This document shows positions 5,628 through 13,806 of a DNA stretch of 34,028 nt, in pieces. The notes below the pieces were generated by a model. That model made no database searches and had not been told where the DNA came from. It saw nothing but the letters and a program-made list of their open reading frames with translations. The translations under genes and the position numbers were made by a program. This DNA is from a virus. The DNA lies in the IMG/VR virus record IMGVR_UViG_3300045996_001962, positions 1 to 34,028 of that record; one strand, 5' to 3'. Numbering within the stretch: position 1 is the first letter of the stretch; each line of letters begins with the position of its first letter.

Positions 5628-6319
5628 TAGAGTTCCATCCAGGCCGAGGCCCAGTCGGTGTAGGCCGTGCCGCTGGTGGGGATCAGATTGACGGTGTCGC
5701 CGGCGGTGCCGCCCGTCCGGGTCCACACCCCGCATGAGCTGTCGATGCCGGCCGAGCCCGGTTCCGACTGCACGTCGGTGAGCTTGGTCCAACCCGACGC
5801 GCTGTAGGGATCGCCCGTGCCGCTTGACTGGCCGCCGAGGCCGATCAAGAGCTTGCCCGACTGCTGCAGCACGCCAGACGCTGTCGGTCCGGTCGTGGTG
5901 TTGAAGCTGCTGTAAACCGCGCCCGCGGTGGCCCCGACGCTGCCGCTCCATCCAATTAAATCGCCGATGAACCCAGCCACGTTGCCCCACTGCCTGCCGA
6001 AATCCACCACGAGCGTCAGCGCGCTGGCCGTCGAGAGACCTGACGCGGTGCCGAGATAGGCCAGAGCACGGGTGGGGTCGCCATCGACGGCCGTCTGCGC
6101 CAAACGTCGCTGCGTAACGGCCACCCCACCCAGGGTAACCGGTAGAGGATCGTCCACAGGTTGGACGACGGTAGCGCGGGCCACGAAGCCGATGACGATC
6201 TTGCCCGTTGCCGGCCGCCACAGGCTGGGCCAGGTGAAGGTGACGAAGTTCGTCCCCTCCTCGAACTCCTGCCAGGAGCCGAGCACAGGAACGCCGCCGG
6301 GAATGAACTGCCAGTTCAT
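5624..6319 (-). CDS. phage tail protein, beta-sandwich, 231 aa
   Basis: Starts at ATG 6319, which overlaps the TGA of the upstream fibre gene; a start eight codons earlier would run into that gene without benefit. The product is all-beta and Gly/Ser/Thr-rich: KIVIGFVARATVV, LTLVVDFGRQWGN, KLLIGLGGQSSGTG, ending in WASAWMELY. The pattern of a jelly-roll-like sandwich with repeated I-G-x-G strands is seen in proteins coded beside phage fibres. No catalytic motif seen. Its stop codon lies in the degenerate promoter element at 5611-5627. Confidence 0.65.
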   Translation of the reverse strand: MNWQFIPGGVPVLGSWQEFEEGTNFVTFTWPSLWRPATGKIVIGFVARATVVQPVDDPLPVTLGGVAVTQRRLAQTAVDGDPTRALAYLGTASGLSTASALTLVVDFGRQWGNVAGFIGDLIGWSGSVGATAGAVYSSFNTTTGPTASGVLQQSGKLLIGLGGQSSGTGDPYSASGWTKLTDVQSEPGSAGIDSSCGVWTRTGGTAGDTVNLIPTSGTAYTDWASAWMELY

Positions 6320-7080
6320 GGGATGGTGATCTTCAACGTCCACTCAAGGTCGGCGGCGCTGGCGTTGGCGCTCGTGACCAGCGTCACCCGGTTGCCCGCG
6401 GCGACGGCTGACAGGCCCCCGGCTGTGCCCTCCGTTAGCGTGGTGGTGGCAGAGACGGCAACCAGGCTGGTCACGGCCACGCCGTTGATCTGAATGGAGC
6501 AGGTGATGCTTCCGGTCGACGTCTTGCGCGAGAAGCTCACGATCGTGAAGGCGCGCGCCGCCTTGGCGACGATGGGATAGGTTTTGTTCGTCGGGCTCTC
6601 GATGTAGCCGCTGATGCCATGGGTGAGCGGGACGGCCTGCACCGCTGTCGTAAAGTCACCGATCGTGGCAGCCGTCTGCGTGCCTGTATGGTTGCCCCGT
6701 GCCAGCAGCGTGGCGTCAGCACTGTTGGCCGTCGCACCATTGGCCACGTTGATGAGCGTGCGGACCTGCGTCGCGGTCAGTACCTCAGGGTCGCCGGTCG
6801 CCGCCGTGACCCGCCCCAGGATCGATGAGGTGGCGATGTCCGCTAGCTTGGCCAGCGTCACCGCATTGGCGTCGATCGTCAGGACGGTGCCGGTCGCGGA
6901 GGCGGTGATGTCACCATAATCGCCATCGGCCAGCGTGCCGCCGCCGCCACCGCCCGAGCTGGCGATGGTGATGGTCCCTGCCCCGCCGTCATACGTCAGA
7001 GTGACGTTAGCTCCGGGGAGCAGCGCCGTGTTCAGCGCAGCCGCCAGGTCGAGAAAATCACCGGCCCAGGTCACAGACAC
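6316..7080 (-). CDS. phage tail fibre protein, 254 aa
   Basis: Starts at GTG 7080 with AAGGGG 9 bases upstream. The N-terminus (WAGDFLDLAAALNTALLPG) leads into a seven-Gly linker near residue 44. The centre carries the classic fibre shaft motifs VTLAKLADIATSSILGRVT, QVRTLINVANGAT and LLARGNHTGTQTAATIGDFT. The C-terminal ~100 residues are a beta head (ITCSIQINGVAVTSL to LEWTLKITIP). It should be a slender trimeric fibre. Upstream, its ribosome-binding site overlaps the promoter region of the rightward moron cassette, so leftward transcription from further up must cross that cassette or a local promoter must exist. Confidence 0.8.
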   Translation of the reverse strand: MSVTWAGDFLDLAAALNTALLPGANVTLTYDGGAGTITIASSGGGGGGTLADGDYGDITASATGTVLTIDANAVTLAKLADIATSSILGRVTAATGDPEVLTATQVRTLINVANGATANSADATLLARGNHTGTQTAATIGDFTTAVQAVPLTHGISGYIESPTNKTYPIVAKAARAFTIVSFSRKTSTGSITCSIQINGVAVTSLVAVSATTTLTEGTAGGLSAVAAGNRVTLVTSANASAADLEWTLKITIP

Positions 7081-7092
7081 GTGAGATACCCC

Positions 7093-7126
7093 TTGATGTG
7101 GTGACGATTGTCACCTACGTTGGTGA
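7093..7126 (+). promoter_or_regulatory. moron promoter with operator palindrome in its spacer
   Basis: TTGATG (7093-7098) and TACGTT (7116-7121) are separated by exactly 17 bp. A perfect inverted repeat, GGTGAC (7100-7105) and GTCACC (7110-7115) with a 4-base centre, fills that spacer. A further GGTGA at 7122-7126 forms a second, looser palindrome with the CACC at 7112-7115. Repeated half-sites suit a ribbon-helix-helix dimer-of-dimers. Transcription would begin almost at the ATG (7129), implying a leaderless message. Confidence 0.55.
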
Positions 7127-7128
7127 GC

Positions 7129-7263
7129 ATGAACACCACACGACAGACCGTAACCTTCACCAGGGCGCAGTATGAATGGCTGCGCGCTGAGGCTAACCGC
7201 CTGGACATCAGCGTGTCGGATCTCATCCGACGCCTTATCGATGAGCGGCGAGAACGAAGATGA
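7129..7263 (+). CDS. ribbon-helix-helix (CopG/Arc-like) regulator, 44 aa
   Basis: MNTTRQTVTFTRAQYEWLRA opens with a beta-strand of alternating residues (RQTVTF) followed by helix A (AQYEWLRAEANRL) and helix B (SVSDLIRRLIDERR), with the conserved S-x-S-D-L-I-R turn. This is the whole length of a minimal RHH dimerising DNA-binding domain. It is transcribed against the tail genes and stands directly behind the palindrome at 7100-7115, so it very likely represses itself and the secreted-protein gene downstream. It is too short for most gene callers. An antitoxin role is possible, but the neighbour has a signal peptide and is not toxin-like. Confidence 0.75.
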   Translation: MNTTRQTVTFTRAQYEWLRAEANRLDISVSDLIRRLIDERRERR

Positions 7264-7266
7264 ACC

Positions 7267-7294
7267 TTGTGATTGGGACCCAGCGTGCTACATT
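7267..7294 (+). promoter_or_regulatory. possible second promoter before the secreted moron
   Basis: TTGTGA (7267-7272), 16 bp, TACATT (7289-7294), followed by a strong AGGAGG ribosome-binding site at about 7338-7343 and ATG 7349. The hexamers are partial matches called by eye. Confidence 0.25.
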
Positions 7295-7348
7295 CCATGA
7301 TTGGATCTCCGCTCGGCCCCAGCACTCTGAACCCGAGAGGAGGATGCC

Positions 7349-8071
7349 ATGAGTAAGACAATCACGATCCTTGCCGCGTTGACAGTGGCTGCCCCAGCGT
7401 TCGCGCAGGAGGCACCCCGGTCCATCCCGCTTTGGGGACGGGGAGAGGCAGAGCTGGTCGGCCCGACCGACCGCGATGTCTGGATGATCGACCTGCTGAA
7501 AGGGAAGGACTACGCCTTAGGATTTTATGGCGAGGATGGCGTTGTGCTTGAGCTGGTCGATCCCAGCGGATCTGTCCGCAAGCGCAAGGAGACGGCCGGC
7601 ATTTCTTGGAGAGGGTTCGAGTACCGGGCTGCCGTCAGCGGCATCCATCGTGTTAGGATCAAGTCGTGGGGCACCGAGGTTTTCAGCGGCCGGTTCCCTC
7701 TGCCCTATGCCGTGATCTTCAACCCCGACTGTCGTTGGGATGCCATGACCAAGTGCGTGCCGCCTGTTGGCGACGTCCCGGCTCACCACGCCCATACCTT
7801 CAACGGAGATACCGACAGCATCAAGCTGGCCTCGCTGGTCGCCGGCCGAGCCTATACGCTGACCGTGAAGTCCGAATGGTATCCTGGTGCTGAGATCCGC
7901 AACAGCGCCGGAACCGTGCTGGCCAAGTGCCTGGATGGCGGGCATACATGCACCGTCACCTTCAAGCCAACTGCAAGCGGCACCTACTTCGCTCGGATAA
8001 GGGAAACGACCTACGATTGGGAGTATGGCGCGCCCTTGCCCTACACGATAGCCTTCGGCCCTGCGAGTTAG
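7349..8071 (+). CDS. secreted two-domain PPC-like protein, candidate moron
   Basis: ATG 7349 follows an AGGAGG. Residues 1-20 are a clear Sec signal peptide ending AFAQ. The mature protein looks like two tandem bacterial pre-peptidase C-terminal (PPC) style beta-sandwiches. The first (about 40-115) has DRDVWMIDLLKGKDYALGF and SGIHRVRIKS. The second (about 150-235) has DTDSIKLASLVAGRAYTLTV and SGTYFARIRETT. Both show the typical 'D-x-D-x-x-x-x-L-x-x-G' opening and closing 'G-x-Y/H-x-x-R-I'. Four Cys occur as two nearby pairs (NPDCRWDAMTKC and KCLDGGHTC), possibly disulfides in the periplasm. It is encoded opposite to the tail operon and ends overlapping the convergent spike gene by 4 bp, which suggests a later insertion that may be expressed in the lysogen. 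Function unknown; an envelope or secreted role is inferred. Confidence 0.7.
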   Translation: MSKTITILAALTVAAPAFAQEAPRSIPLWGRGEAELVGPTDRDVWMIDLLKGKDYALGFYGEDGVVLELVDPSGSVRKRKETAGISWRGFEYRAAVSGIHRVRIKSWGTEVFSGRFPLPYAVIFNPDCRWDAMTKCVPPVGDVPAHHAHTFNGDTDSIKLASLVAGRAYTLTVKSEWYPGAEIRNSAGTVLAKCLDGGHTCTVTFKPTASGTYFARIRETTYDWEYGAPLPYTIAFGPAS

Positions 8072-10167
8072 GTTCCCCATGTCCTGCCGAGCGCTCGCGG
8101 CCCGGTGTTCGTGCTGTTTAAGATAGGCGCATCCGGCACGACCATGGAGGCGCTCGGCCGCTTCGTGACGGTGTTGGTCACGAGATTGGGGTTGCTACCC
8201 GTGCCTACTCCGGCGGACGTGAAGTTAATTGCTGGGCCGCCTGGATTATCAATAGAGCCAGCGCTTAGAATGCTGCCAGTGTGCGCCTCAAAGGAAATAT
8301 CTCGGAGGTCGAAGGTGTTTGAATATTCAGGCTGAACGACATTCCCCAAGATGAATGTGGCGTTATTCCCGATCAGCCTGGTCCCATCCGCGCCGCGTCT
8401 TGGCTTAGGTGGGTTGCCGCTATTTTTAGAAGTTACCGCTAGATTGAATGGCTTTGATGAGACATTGCCAAGAAAGAGAAGTTCTGAGCCTTCAACGTTT
8501 ATGAAACTACCTTGCGCGCCATCCCAACGATTGCCGATCACCTGCACGTGATGAGGATAGCCGCCTCGCAGGAACGGTTGCGACCCCTCCTTGAAGTGAT
8601 TGAAGCGAATGATTTTCGGCGGGTGCTTCATATATAGCTTGCCTTGCCGCCCCTTCTCAAACCAGTTGTACTCACAGATGCTGCCAAACTGATTCAGATC
8701 CTGGTTGACCGGCGACAGCCACTGATGCGTCTTGTAGTTGTATGTTGCGCCAAGGTCCCCCGTCGGGGGGCCTGGGTGAGCAGCATAGTGATCCCCATCC
8801 TGCGGTCCAGGGTTAGCAAGCGTGTGGGTGAACCAGTTGCGGTAGACATGCCAGTTATCGGGCTGTTTAACGTTAAACCTGCTGAACTCCTGATAGAACA
8901 TGAACTGGTGTCCAAGGGCACTATTGCCCCCCGTGCCGGTCCACACTGAATTGCCTGTGCATTTGTTGAAGCCAAGGCGGACGAAATTCGCGCAGTCTGC
9001 TCCTGCGGAGGTATGAACGCCTTGCTGCGAGTCGATCTCGCACGCGGTGACGAAGGCGTTATCGCGCTTGAGATGACACACCGTGTCCGGCCAGTCGCTG
9101 GCCCGCAGCTGCGTCAGGTTCTTAGGCGTGCTGGACAGCCGCAGCTGCCATAGCCAAACCCACTGGGCCGCGATCGTGCCCTCGCCGTGCCACCCGCCGC
9201 GGTTGGTAAAGTCTGCCCTGTCAATCGGTGCATCGTCGTAGATCACCAGCGGGTGCTGCTCCGTTCCGCCGAAGTCGATCAGCACACCCCCGGTGAGTCG
9301 TGTGCCACCGAGCTTGATCACCTGATTGGCGCTTGTGTATCGCCCAGCCTTGAACTCGCGCACGGCTGACGTCCAGTCGCCCGCCCCGCCTATGTCGATG
9401 ATCTGCTTCGGCGTGCCGTCGCTCTTCGTCATCCGCGGGTTGCGGAACATCTCGCCAGTAGGCGGAGGGGGAGGAGGAGGGGGTTCAACCGGCTTCATCG
9501 CCAGGATCAGCCGCGAGCTGCTGTCCTTGACTCCTTTGCGGATCGTGTAGGGAGATCGGGCCGGCCCTTCATAGCCAGACTCGGGAATCACCCGCGCCCT
9601 CTGGGTGACGACGCTGTAGCTGCCATGCTCGCCCGGCCCTACCGTGCGCAGCACCGCGGTGGCCGGCGTGTCGGGATCGAGAACCTTGGTCAGAACATCG
9701 ATGTCGGTCTGGCCCGTCACCGACGCCCGGATCGGGACGGCCACGGCCGACTTGGCGGTGTCGCCGTAGGCTTCCTCCTCGCCCACACCCACCATGTCGA
9801 CGCTGTCGCGCAAAAAGCGTGAGCGGCAGGCGACCCAGGTGCGGGTCGGCGCGCGCGGCCATATCTCCTGCTGGCCATAGACGCCGGCCGCGGCCACGGT
9901 GGCACCGCCGGTGCCAGCTCCCAGGCTTTCATTGTCACCGCTATCGACCACCAGGCTGCCGGAACGGACCACGCCGCCGGTAAGAGGAATCGCCTCCTCA
10001 TCCTTGAAGGCAAGCGGCAAGCCGCCGCCAAAGCCGGTCGCCAGAACCACGGGCACGCCAGCCGACAAGACGCCCGCGGCACTGGTGCCGGTCGAGGCCC
10101 CCGCTGCCGTGGTGAAGCCAACGGTAAGCGAACCGTCGGCCGCGAGAGAGAGATCGATGTCAGCCAT
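8068..10167 (-). CDS. tailspike, polysaccharide-lyase-6-like beta-helix, 699 aa
   Basis: Three parts are visible. Residues 1-225 are a beta-rich region resembling phage minor-structure proteins. Residues 228-236 are a proline linker (PPPPPPPP). Residues 250-699 form a right-handed beta-helix. The helix carries the chondroitinase-B/alginate-lyase (PL6) style: FKAGRYTSANQVIKLGG then GGTEQHPLVIYDD, and later YMKHPPKIIRFNHF followed by LRGGYPHHVQVIGN. Lys514 and Arg534 align by eye with the catalytic Lys and Arg of PL6. It probably degrades an acidic surface polysaccharide during adsorption. It is coupled to the upstream spike (TGATG at 10167) and is the last tail gene before the moron insert. 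Confidence 0.75.
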   Translation of the reverse strand: MADIDLSLAADGSLTVGFTTAAGASTGTSAAGVLSAGVPVVLATGFGGGLPLAFKDEEAIPLTGGVVRSGSLVVDSGDNESLGAGTGGATVAAAGVYGQQEIWPRAPTRTWVACRSRFLRDSVDMVGVGEEEAYGDTAKSAVAVPIRASVTGQTDIDVLTKVLDPDTPATAVLRTVGPGEHGSYSVVTQRARVIPESGYEGPARSPYTIRKGVKDSSSRLILAMKPVEPPPPPPPPTGEMFRNPRMTKSDGTPKQIIDIGGAGDWTSAVREFKAGRYTSANQVIKLGGTRLTGGVLIDFGGTEQHPLVIYDDAPIDRADFTNRGGWHGEGTIAAQWVWLWQLRLSSTPKNLTQLRASDWPDTVCHLKRDNAFVTACEIDSQQGVHTSAGADCANFVRLGFNKCTGNSVWTGTGGNSALGHQFMFYQEFSRFNVKQPDNWHVYRNWFTHTLANPGPQDGDHYAAHPGPPTGDLGATYNYKTHQWLSPVNQDLNQFGSICEYNWFEKGRQGKLYMKHPPKIIRFNHFKEGSQPFLRGGYPHHVQVIGNRWDGAQGSFINVEGSELLFLGNVSSKPFNLAVTSKNSGNPPKPRRGADGTRLIGNNATFILGNVVQPEYSNTFDLRDISFEAHTGSILSAGSIDNPGGPAINFTSAGVGTGSNPNLVTNTVTKRPSASMVVPDAPILNSTNTGPRALGRTWGT

Positions 10168-13028
10168 CAGGTAAGTTCCACCGCACGGAACCGGGCTCGG
10201 CGGCCATTCTCAACCGAGAGGCCTAGCCAGTAATCGCCGCCGCCGCCGACCGACGGCCCATCCTCTGGATAGGAGGGACCAACATCTGTCACAGGGCTCA
10301 GCTTGACGGGCGTCTCGACGGTGGCGCTTGTGGTGGCCAAAAAGTCCGTGTTGACCGGCGCGACTTCGATCGTGCAGTCGCTTAGGCCGTCAATAACCGT
10401 GCTGCCGCTGATCTTGCGGTTTGGCTGGTTGGCGGAGATCTTGGTGCGCAGCGGGCCGAGGTTGCTGCCGCTGAAGGTATCCTCGCCGAGCCAGAGCTGG
10501 CTCACCACATTGCCGGCCAGCGTCACGTCGATGGCGCGCGCCATGTTGCCAGCCTCGATCGTCCCGCCCGCGGGAACCTCGACCGTACCGGCGGAGATCA
10601 TCAGCCCATCGCCCGCGACGCGGTTGTAGGCGACCACATGACCGCGACCGCAAATCCGCAGGCTGGCGTTGGTGGCATCCATCCAGTTGGCTGACCACAG
10701 GTTGTTCTCGCCACCGCGCTGCTGGAACCGAGGCGGGTCCGTGTAGCCGCTAAGCCCCGTGCTGGTCAGCGTGTTTCCGTGGAAGATGTTGCCGCTGGAC
10801 TTGCACGAGATAATCTCTGGGTCCTGGTTCGGCTTGAAGTCGGAGAAGTAGTTGTATTCGACGATCGCCGCCATGATCAGCGGGTGGTCGGCTTGCCCCT
10901 GACCAAAGCGGAACTTCTCGTTATGAGCCTCACTAGGCGCGCTAGCGGCCCCGCCGCGGGTGCATTTATTGCGGCGCACCCAGGGATTTTTGCATTCAGG
11001 CGGGTTGCCCGTGATGAAGTTGCGCTCGTTCAGATCATCGCTGTTACGATCAACATGCGCCCAGTTCGCGGCGATGCCGATAACCGTCTGGGTCTCAGCA
11101 TAGTCCTGCCCGCTGAAAGCGTTGCGCGTCACCCGGCAGTGATCGCCGTTGATCTGGATCTTGCTGGTGGCCCCGGTGACGGTGAAGCCGTCGACGGCTG
11201 TCCAGTCGCCGTTGAGGTTGATGTCCCCGGTAAGGGTGGCGCCAGAGAGGGCGACGATGACAATGGGGCGGGCGGCCGTGCCATCGACCGTGCTGGTGTA
11301 GGTGCCGCTGTAGGCCCCGGCACTGGATGAGCATTCGATACGGTCGCCGGCCACGGCGCTGGACAGAACCGACGCGAGCGTTGCGGAGGTAGCGGACCGC
11401 GTGTTGATCGGCGTGGGGTAGATGTTGAGATACTGCGAACGGTTGGCGGTCGGCACCTTGGTGACGATCTCGCCGCCGACCGCCTCGGCCAGCGCTAGAT
11501 CGCCGATGTCCGTCTCGGTGAAGCTGACCACCTCCGTCGCGATACCGGCTGCTGCCTTGGTCGCGGTGAAGGTGTTTCCCGACAGGGAAAAGGTGATCAG
11601 AAACTCCGTGCCCACACGGCCGGTGAAGTCGAAGGAGGCCGAGGTGGTCGGTGTGTAAGCTGCTTCTATTGTGCCATCGCCATTGTATTTCCGCAGCCGC
11701 AGCTCGTGGCTGTTGCCCGGCGAAACGCTGTTGATGGTGTTGAAGCTCGCCCGCATGCCCTGAAGAGCGTTTGTCGACATCTTGGCGTCGCTGAGGTCGC
11801 CATAGTCAGCCGCCGACCATGCGTTCGGGTCGCGCTCGATACCGCCCGCACCCTTGCCGACATACCCGAAGATGAAGCGGGTGAAGCACCCGCTGCCTGT
11901 GGTGGTCGTGAACCCATCAAGCCAGGCATAATAGACCTTGAACGTCCAACTCGGACCCGGCGGCACCTTGAACCAGAGTAGCGAGGTATCGCTCGTCGCC
12001 GAGGTGGTGGCGCCAGCGGTCAGAACAACTCCCGCCGACTCCTGGCTCAATAGCCCATTGGGGCCGTTCTGGCGGGTTGCGCTGACGCGATAGTCCGGCC
12101 CAAGCTGGTACTTTCCGGGTCCGGCGATGTCGCCCACCCTATGCAGGCTGCCGCTGGTCAGAACGCCGGCCGGCTGGAACAGGAGAAGGTTGGTGAACGC
12201 TGAAAGGCCGGTTAGCTCTGTAGGAGCCGTGCGACGGGCGAAGCTGCTGCTGCCGAAGGACGATGCCGGTAGCGCCAAGAGCGTTGTCGTAGCGCCTACG
12301 CCGCTAGGCGTCAGGCTGCGCCCGCGGCCGGTAAGGTCCGCGCCGGTTGGCCAGGTCCGCACCGCGAGTGCGCCGCGCCAAGTGCCGGCTGCGTTCTCCT
12401 CGGTGGCCACCAGCCCGGCCTTGCCGTAATAGCACCACAAGGACAGCCGCTGCGCGCTGGGCCAGGAAGGGATGCGGACGAACACCCCCACACCCACCGT
12501 GGCCGCCACATAGGCGGGAAACCAGTGGTCGAGTTTGGTGCCGCCCGTGCCATCCGGCCCATCGCCGCCGATCTCAAATCGAACGTCATAGCCGCTGGCG
12601 TGCTGAACCTTGCCGCCGCTGGCGACCGTGCGCAGGAACTGCAGCTGAGACGCCTTGATGAAGACCGGGAAGTCGGTGAGCGTCTCGGCCGGAAGGTCGG
12701 TCTGCGGTGCCAGCGCGAGGCGGCGGCGGTAGGTGTAGCCGTTGGCGTAGGTAGGCGTGACGACATCAGATGCTTCTGCCTCAAGCGTGAAGGCGAAGCG
12801 CGCATCCACGCCCAGGCGAGCTTCCGCGCTAAGGATCGCAGCGCTGGCCCCGCTGAAGAGTAGCGGGAAGAGGGAGCTGCCTGTGCCTTCACTCTCGAAG
12901 ATGGCCTCGGCTGTGTCCGGGGTCGCCGACCCCTCGGCCTCAAGAACGAACTCCAGCCGGCTGTAAGCACCGGGGCCACGGCGCGCGACGCTTCCTGCGC
13001 CACCAGCACCCAGGCGCAGCCGTGACAT
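10167..13028 (-). CDS. tailspike with DUF2341-like and polysaccharide-lyase-6-like domains, 953 aa
   Basis: Residues 95-205 look like a DUF2341 sandwich: YRRRLALAPQTDLPAETLTDF through HWFPAYV to RLSLWCYYGKAG. Residues 210-540 are a lectin/concanavalin-like beta region, with FKVYYAWLDGF and HELRLRKYNGDGTIE. Residues 545-930 are a PL6-type beta-helix beginning SVLSSAVAGDRIECSSSAGA and containing NEKFRFGQG, then DPEIISCKSSGNIFHGNT and RFQQRGGENN. By analogy with chondroitinase B, Lys743 and Arg771 (or Arg767) would be catalytic and Glu738 a calcium ligand. It should be a polysaccharide depolymerase; the substrate is probably a uronic-acid-containing capsule or exopolysaccharide, which is inference. 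Starts at ATG 13028 within TGATG. Confidence 0.75.
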   Translation of the reverse strand: MSRLRLGAGGAGSVARRGPGAYSRLEFVLEAEGSATPDTAEAIFESEGTGSSLFPLLFSGASAAILSAEARLGVDARFAFTLEAEASDVVTPTYANGYTYRRRLALAPQTDLPAETLTDFPVFIKASQLQFLRTVASGGKVQHASGYDVRFEIGGDGPDGTGGTKLDHWFPAYVAATVGVGVFVRIPSWPSAQRLSLWCYYGKAGLVATEENAAGTWRGALAVRTWPTGADLTGRGRSLTPSGVGATTTLLALPASSFGSSSFARRTAPTELTGLSAFTNLLLFQPAGVLTSGSLHRVGDIAGPGKYQLGPDYRVSATRQNGPNGLLSQESAGVVLTAGATTSATSDTSLLWFKVPPGPSWTFKVYYAWLDGFTTTTGSGCFTRFIFGYVGKGAGGIERDPNAWSAADYGDLSDAKMSTNALQGMRASFNTINSVSPGNSHELRLRKYNGDGTIEAAYTPTTSASFDFTGRVGTEFLITFSLSGNTFTATKAAAGIATEVVSFTETDIGDLALAEAVGGEIVTKVPTANRSQYLNIYPTPINTRSATSATLASVLSSAVAGDRIECSSSAGAYSGTYTSTVDGTAARPIVIVALSGATLTGDINLNGDWTAVDGFTVTGATSKIQINGDHCRVTRNAFSGQDYAETQTVIGIAANWAHVDRNSDDLNERNFITGNPPECKNPWVRRNKCTRGGAASAPSEAHNEKFRFGQGQADHPLIMAAIVEYNYFSDFKPNQDPEIISCKSSGNIFHGNTLTSTGLSGYTDPPRFQQRGGENNLWSANWMDATNASLRICGRGHVVAYNRVAGDGLMISAGTVEVPAGGTIEAGNMARAIDVTLAGNVVSQLWLGEDTFSGSNLGPLRTKISANQPNRKISGSTVIDGLSDCTIEVAPVNTDFLATTSATVETPVKLSPVTDVGPSYPEDGPSVGGGGDYWLGLSVENGRRARFRAVELT

Positions 13029-13804
13029 CAGTCGACTGCCAGGCTGATCTGCCCCGCAGCGAAGGCAACGGTGGAGCCCACGACAGCATCGAGCACCAGG
13101 TTGAATGGGTAGTACCAGACCATCGAGCCGGCCGTGGCCGCGTTGTGGATCGTCGCATAGGTGATCCGGCCGCCGGCCTGCGCGGCGTTCGTCACGAAAG
13201 TGATCAGCGCTGAGTTGCTCGCCACGCCGCCCGAAGGCGCGCTGAAGGTGATGGCCTGCCGGCTGTACCAGGGTGCTGCGACCTCAGTGCCGCCGGTCCC
13301 ATCGGCATTAGGAACCGCCACATAGAGACCAAGAAAGAGGTTGGCGTCTGGGGTCTGGGAATTGTTCCGAAGGAAGTGCTCAAGCACCTTGTTGCGGTAG
13401 GCCGTCGTCAGGTTGGGCGGTGCCCGCACGGTAATCTTGCCGACCGCGAAGCTGACCGGCGTGCCGGAGCCGACCACTATCGGCGTGACGAGCGAGCCGA
13501 ACATGATGCGGCTGCCACCCGAGCTGGCCGTCCGCAGAGCCATGTAGTTGGCCGTACCCCATGCCGAGGCGGCGGTGCCATAGTTCTGCGCGTTAGAACT
13601 CAGCACCACCCCGTTGGAAGCCGCGGCAAAGGTCACGCTCTGCCGAACATAGTCGACTGCGGAGAACTCTGCGCCGCCGGTGCCGTCATCGGCCGGTGCC
13701 GTGCCCGAAAGCTCGGCATAGAGCGCCGCGTCGGGGGCCTGGACAGTGTTGCGGAAGAAGTGGTTTATGACCTTATTCTCATAGTCGTTAGTCCAACCTG
13801 CCAT
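13028..13804 (-). CDS. tail fibre protein with two tandem copies of one domain, 258 aa
   Basis: Two ~125-residue copies of the same fold follow each other. Copy one starts NDYENKVINHFFRNTVQAPD, copy two YRNKVLEHFLRNNSQTPDAN. Both continue with a short strand (LYAELS / LFLGLY), then DGTGGAEF / DGTGGTEV, then VRQSVTFAA / SRQAITFSA. This matches a phage tail domain seen as a single copy in many siphoviruses and podoviruses ('NKLLDHLLG...ATLYVGLSTTAPTDDGTG'). I choose ATG 13804, with GGAG 7 bases upstream; a TTG 12 bases earlier lies inside the preceding gene. It may join the spikes to the tail as an adaptor. Confidence 0.75.
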   Translation of the reverse strand: MAGWTNDYENKVINHFFRNTVQAPDAALYAELSGTAPADDGTGGAEFSAVDYVRQSVTFAAASNGVVLSSNAQNYGTAASAWGTANYMALRTASSGGSRIMFGSLVTPIVVGSGTPVSFAVGKITVRAPPNLTTAYRNKVLEHFLRNNSQTPDANLFLGLYVAVPNADGTGGTEVAAPWYSRQAITFSAPSGGVASNSALITFVTNAAQAGGRITYATIHNAATAGSMVWYYPFNLVLDAVVGSTVAFAAGQISLAVD

Positions 13805-13806
13805 CG

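Noticed and set aside
7071-7361. Leftward open frame of 96 codons opposite the ribbon-helix-helix gene
   Set aside because: Shadow of the moron cassette; Ser/Arg-rich with no family match, while the plus strand encodes a clear regulator.
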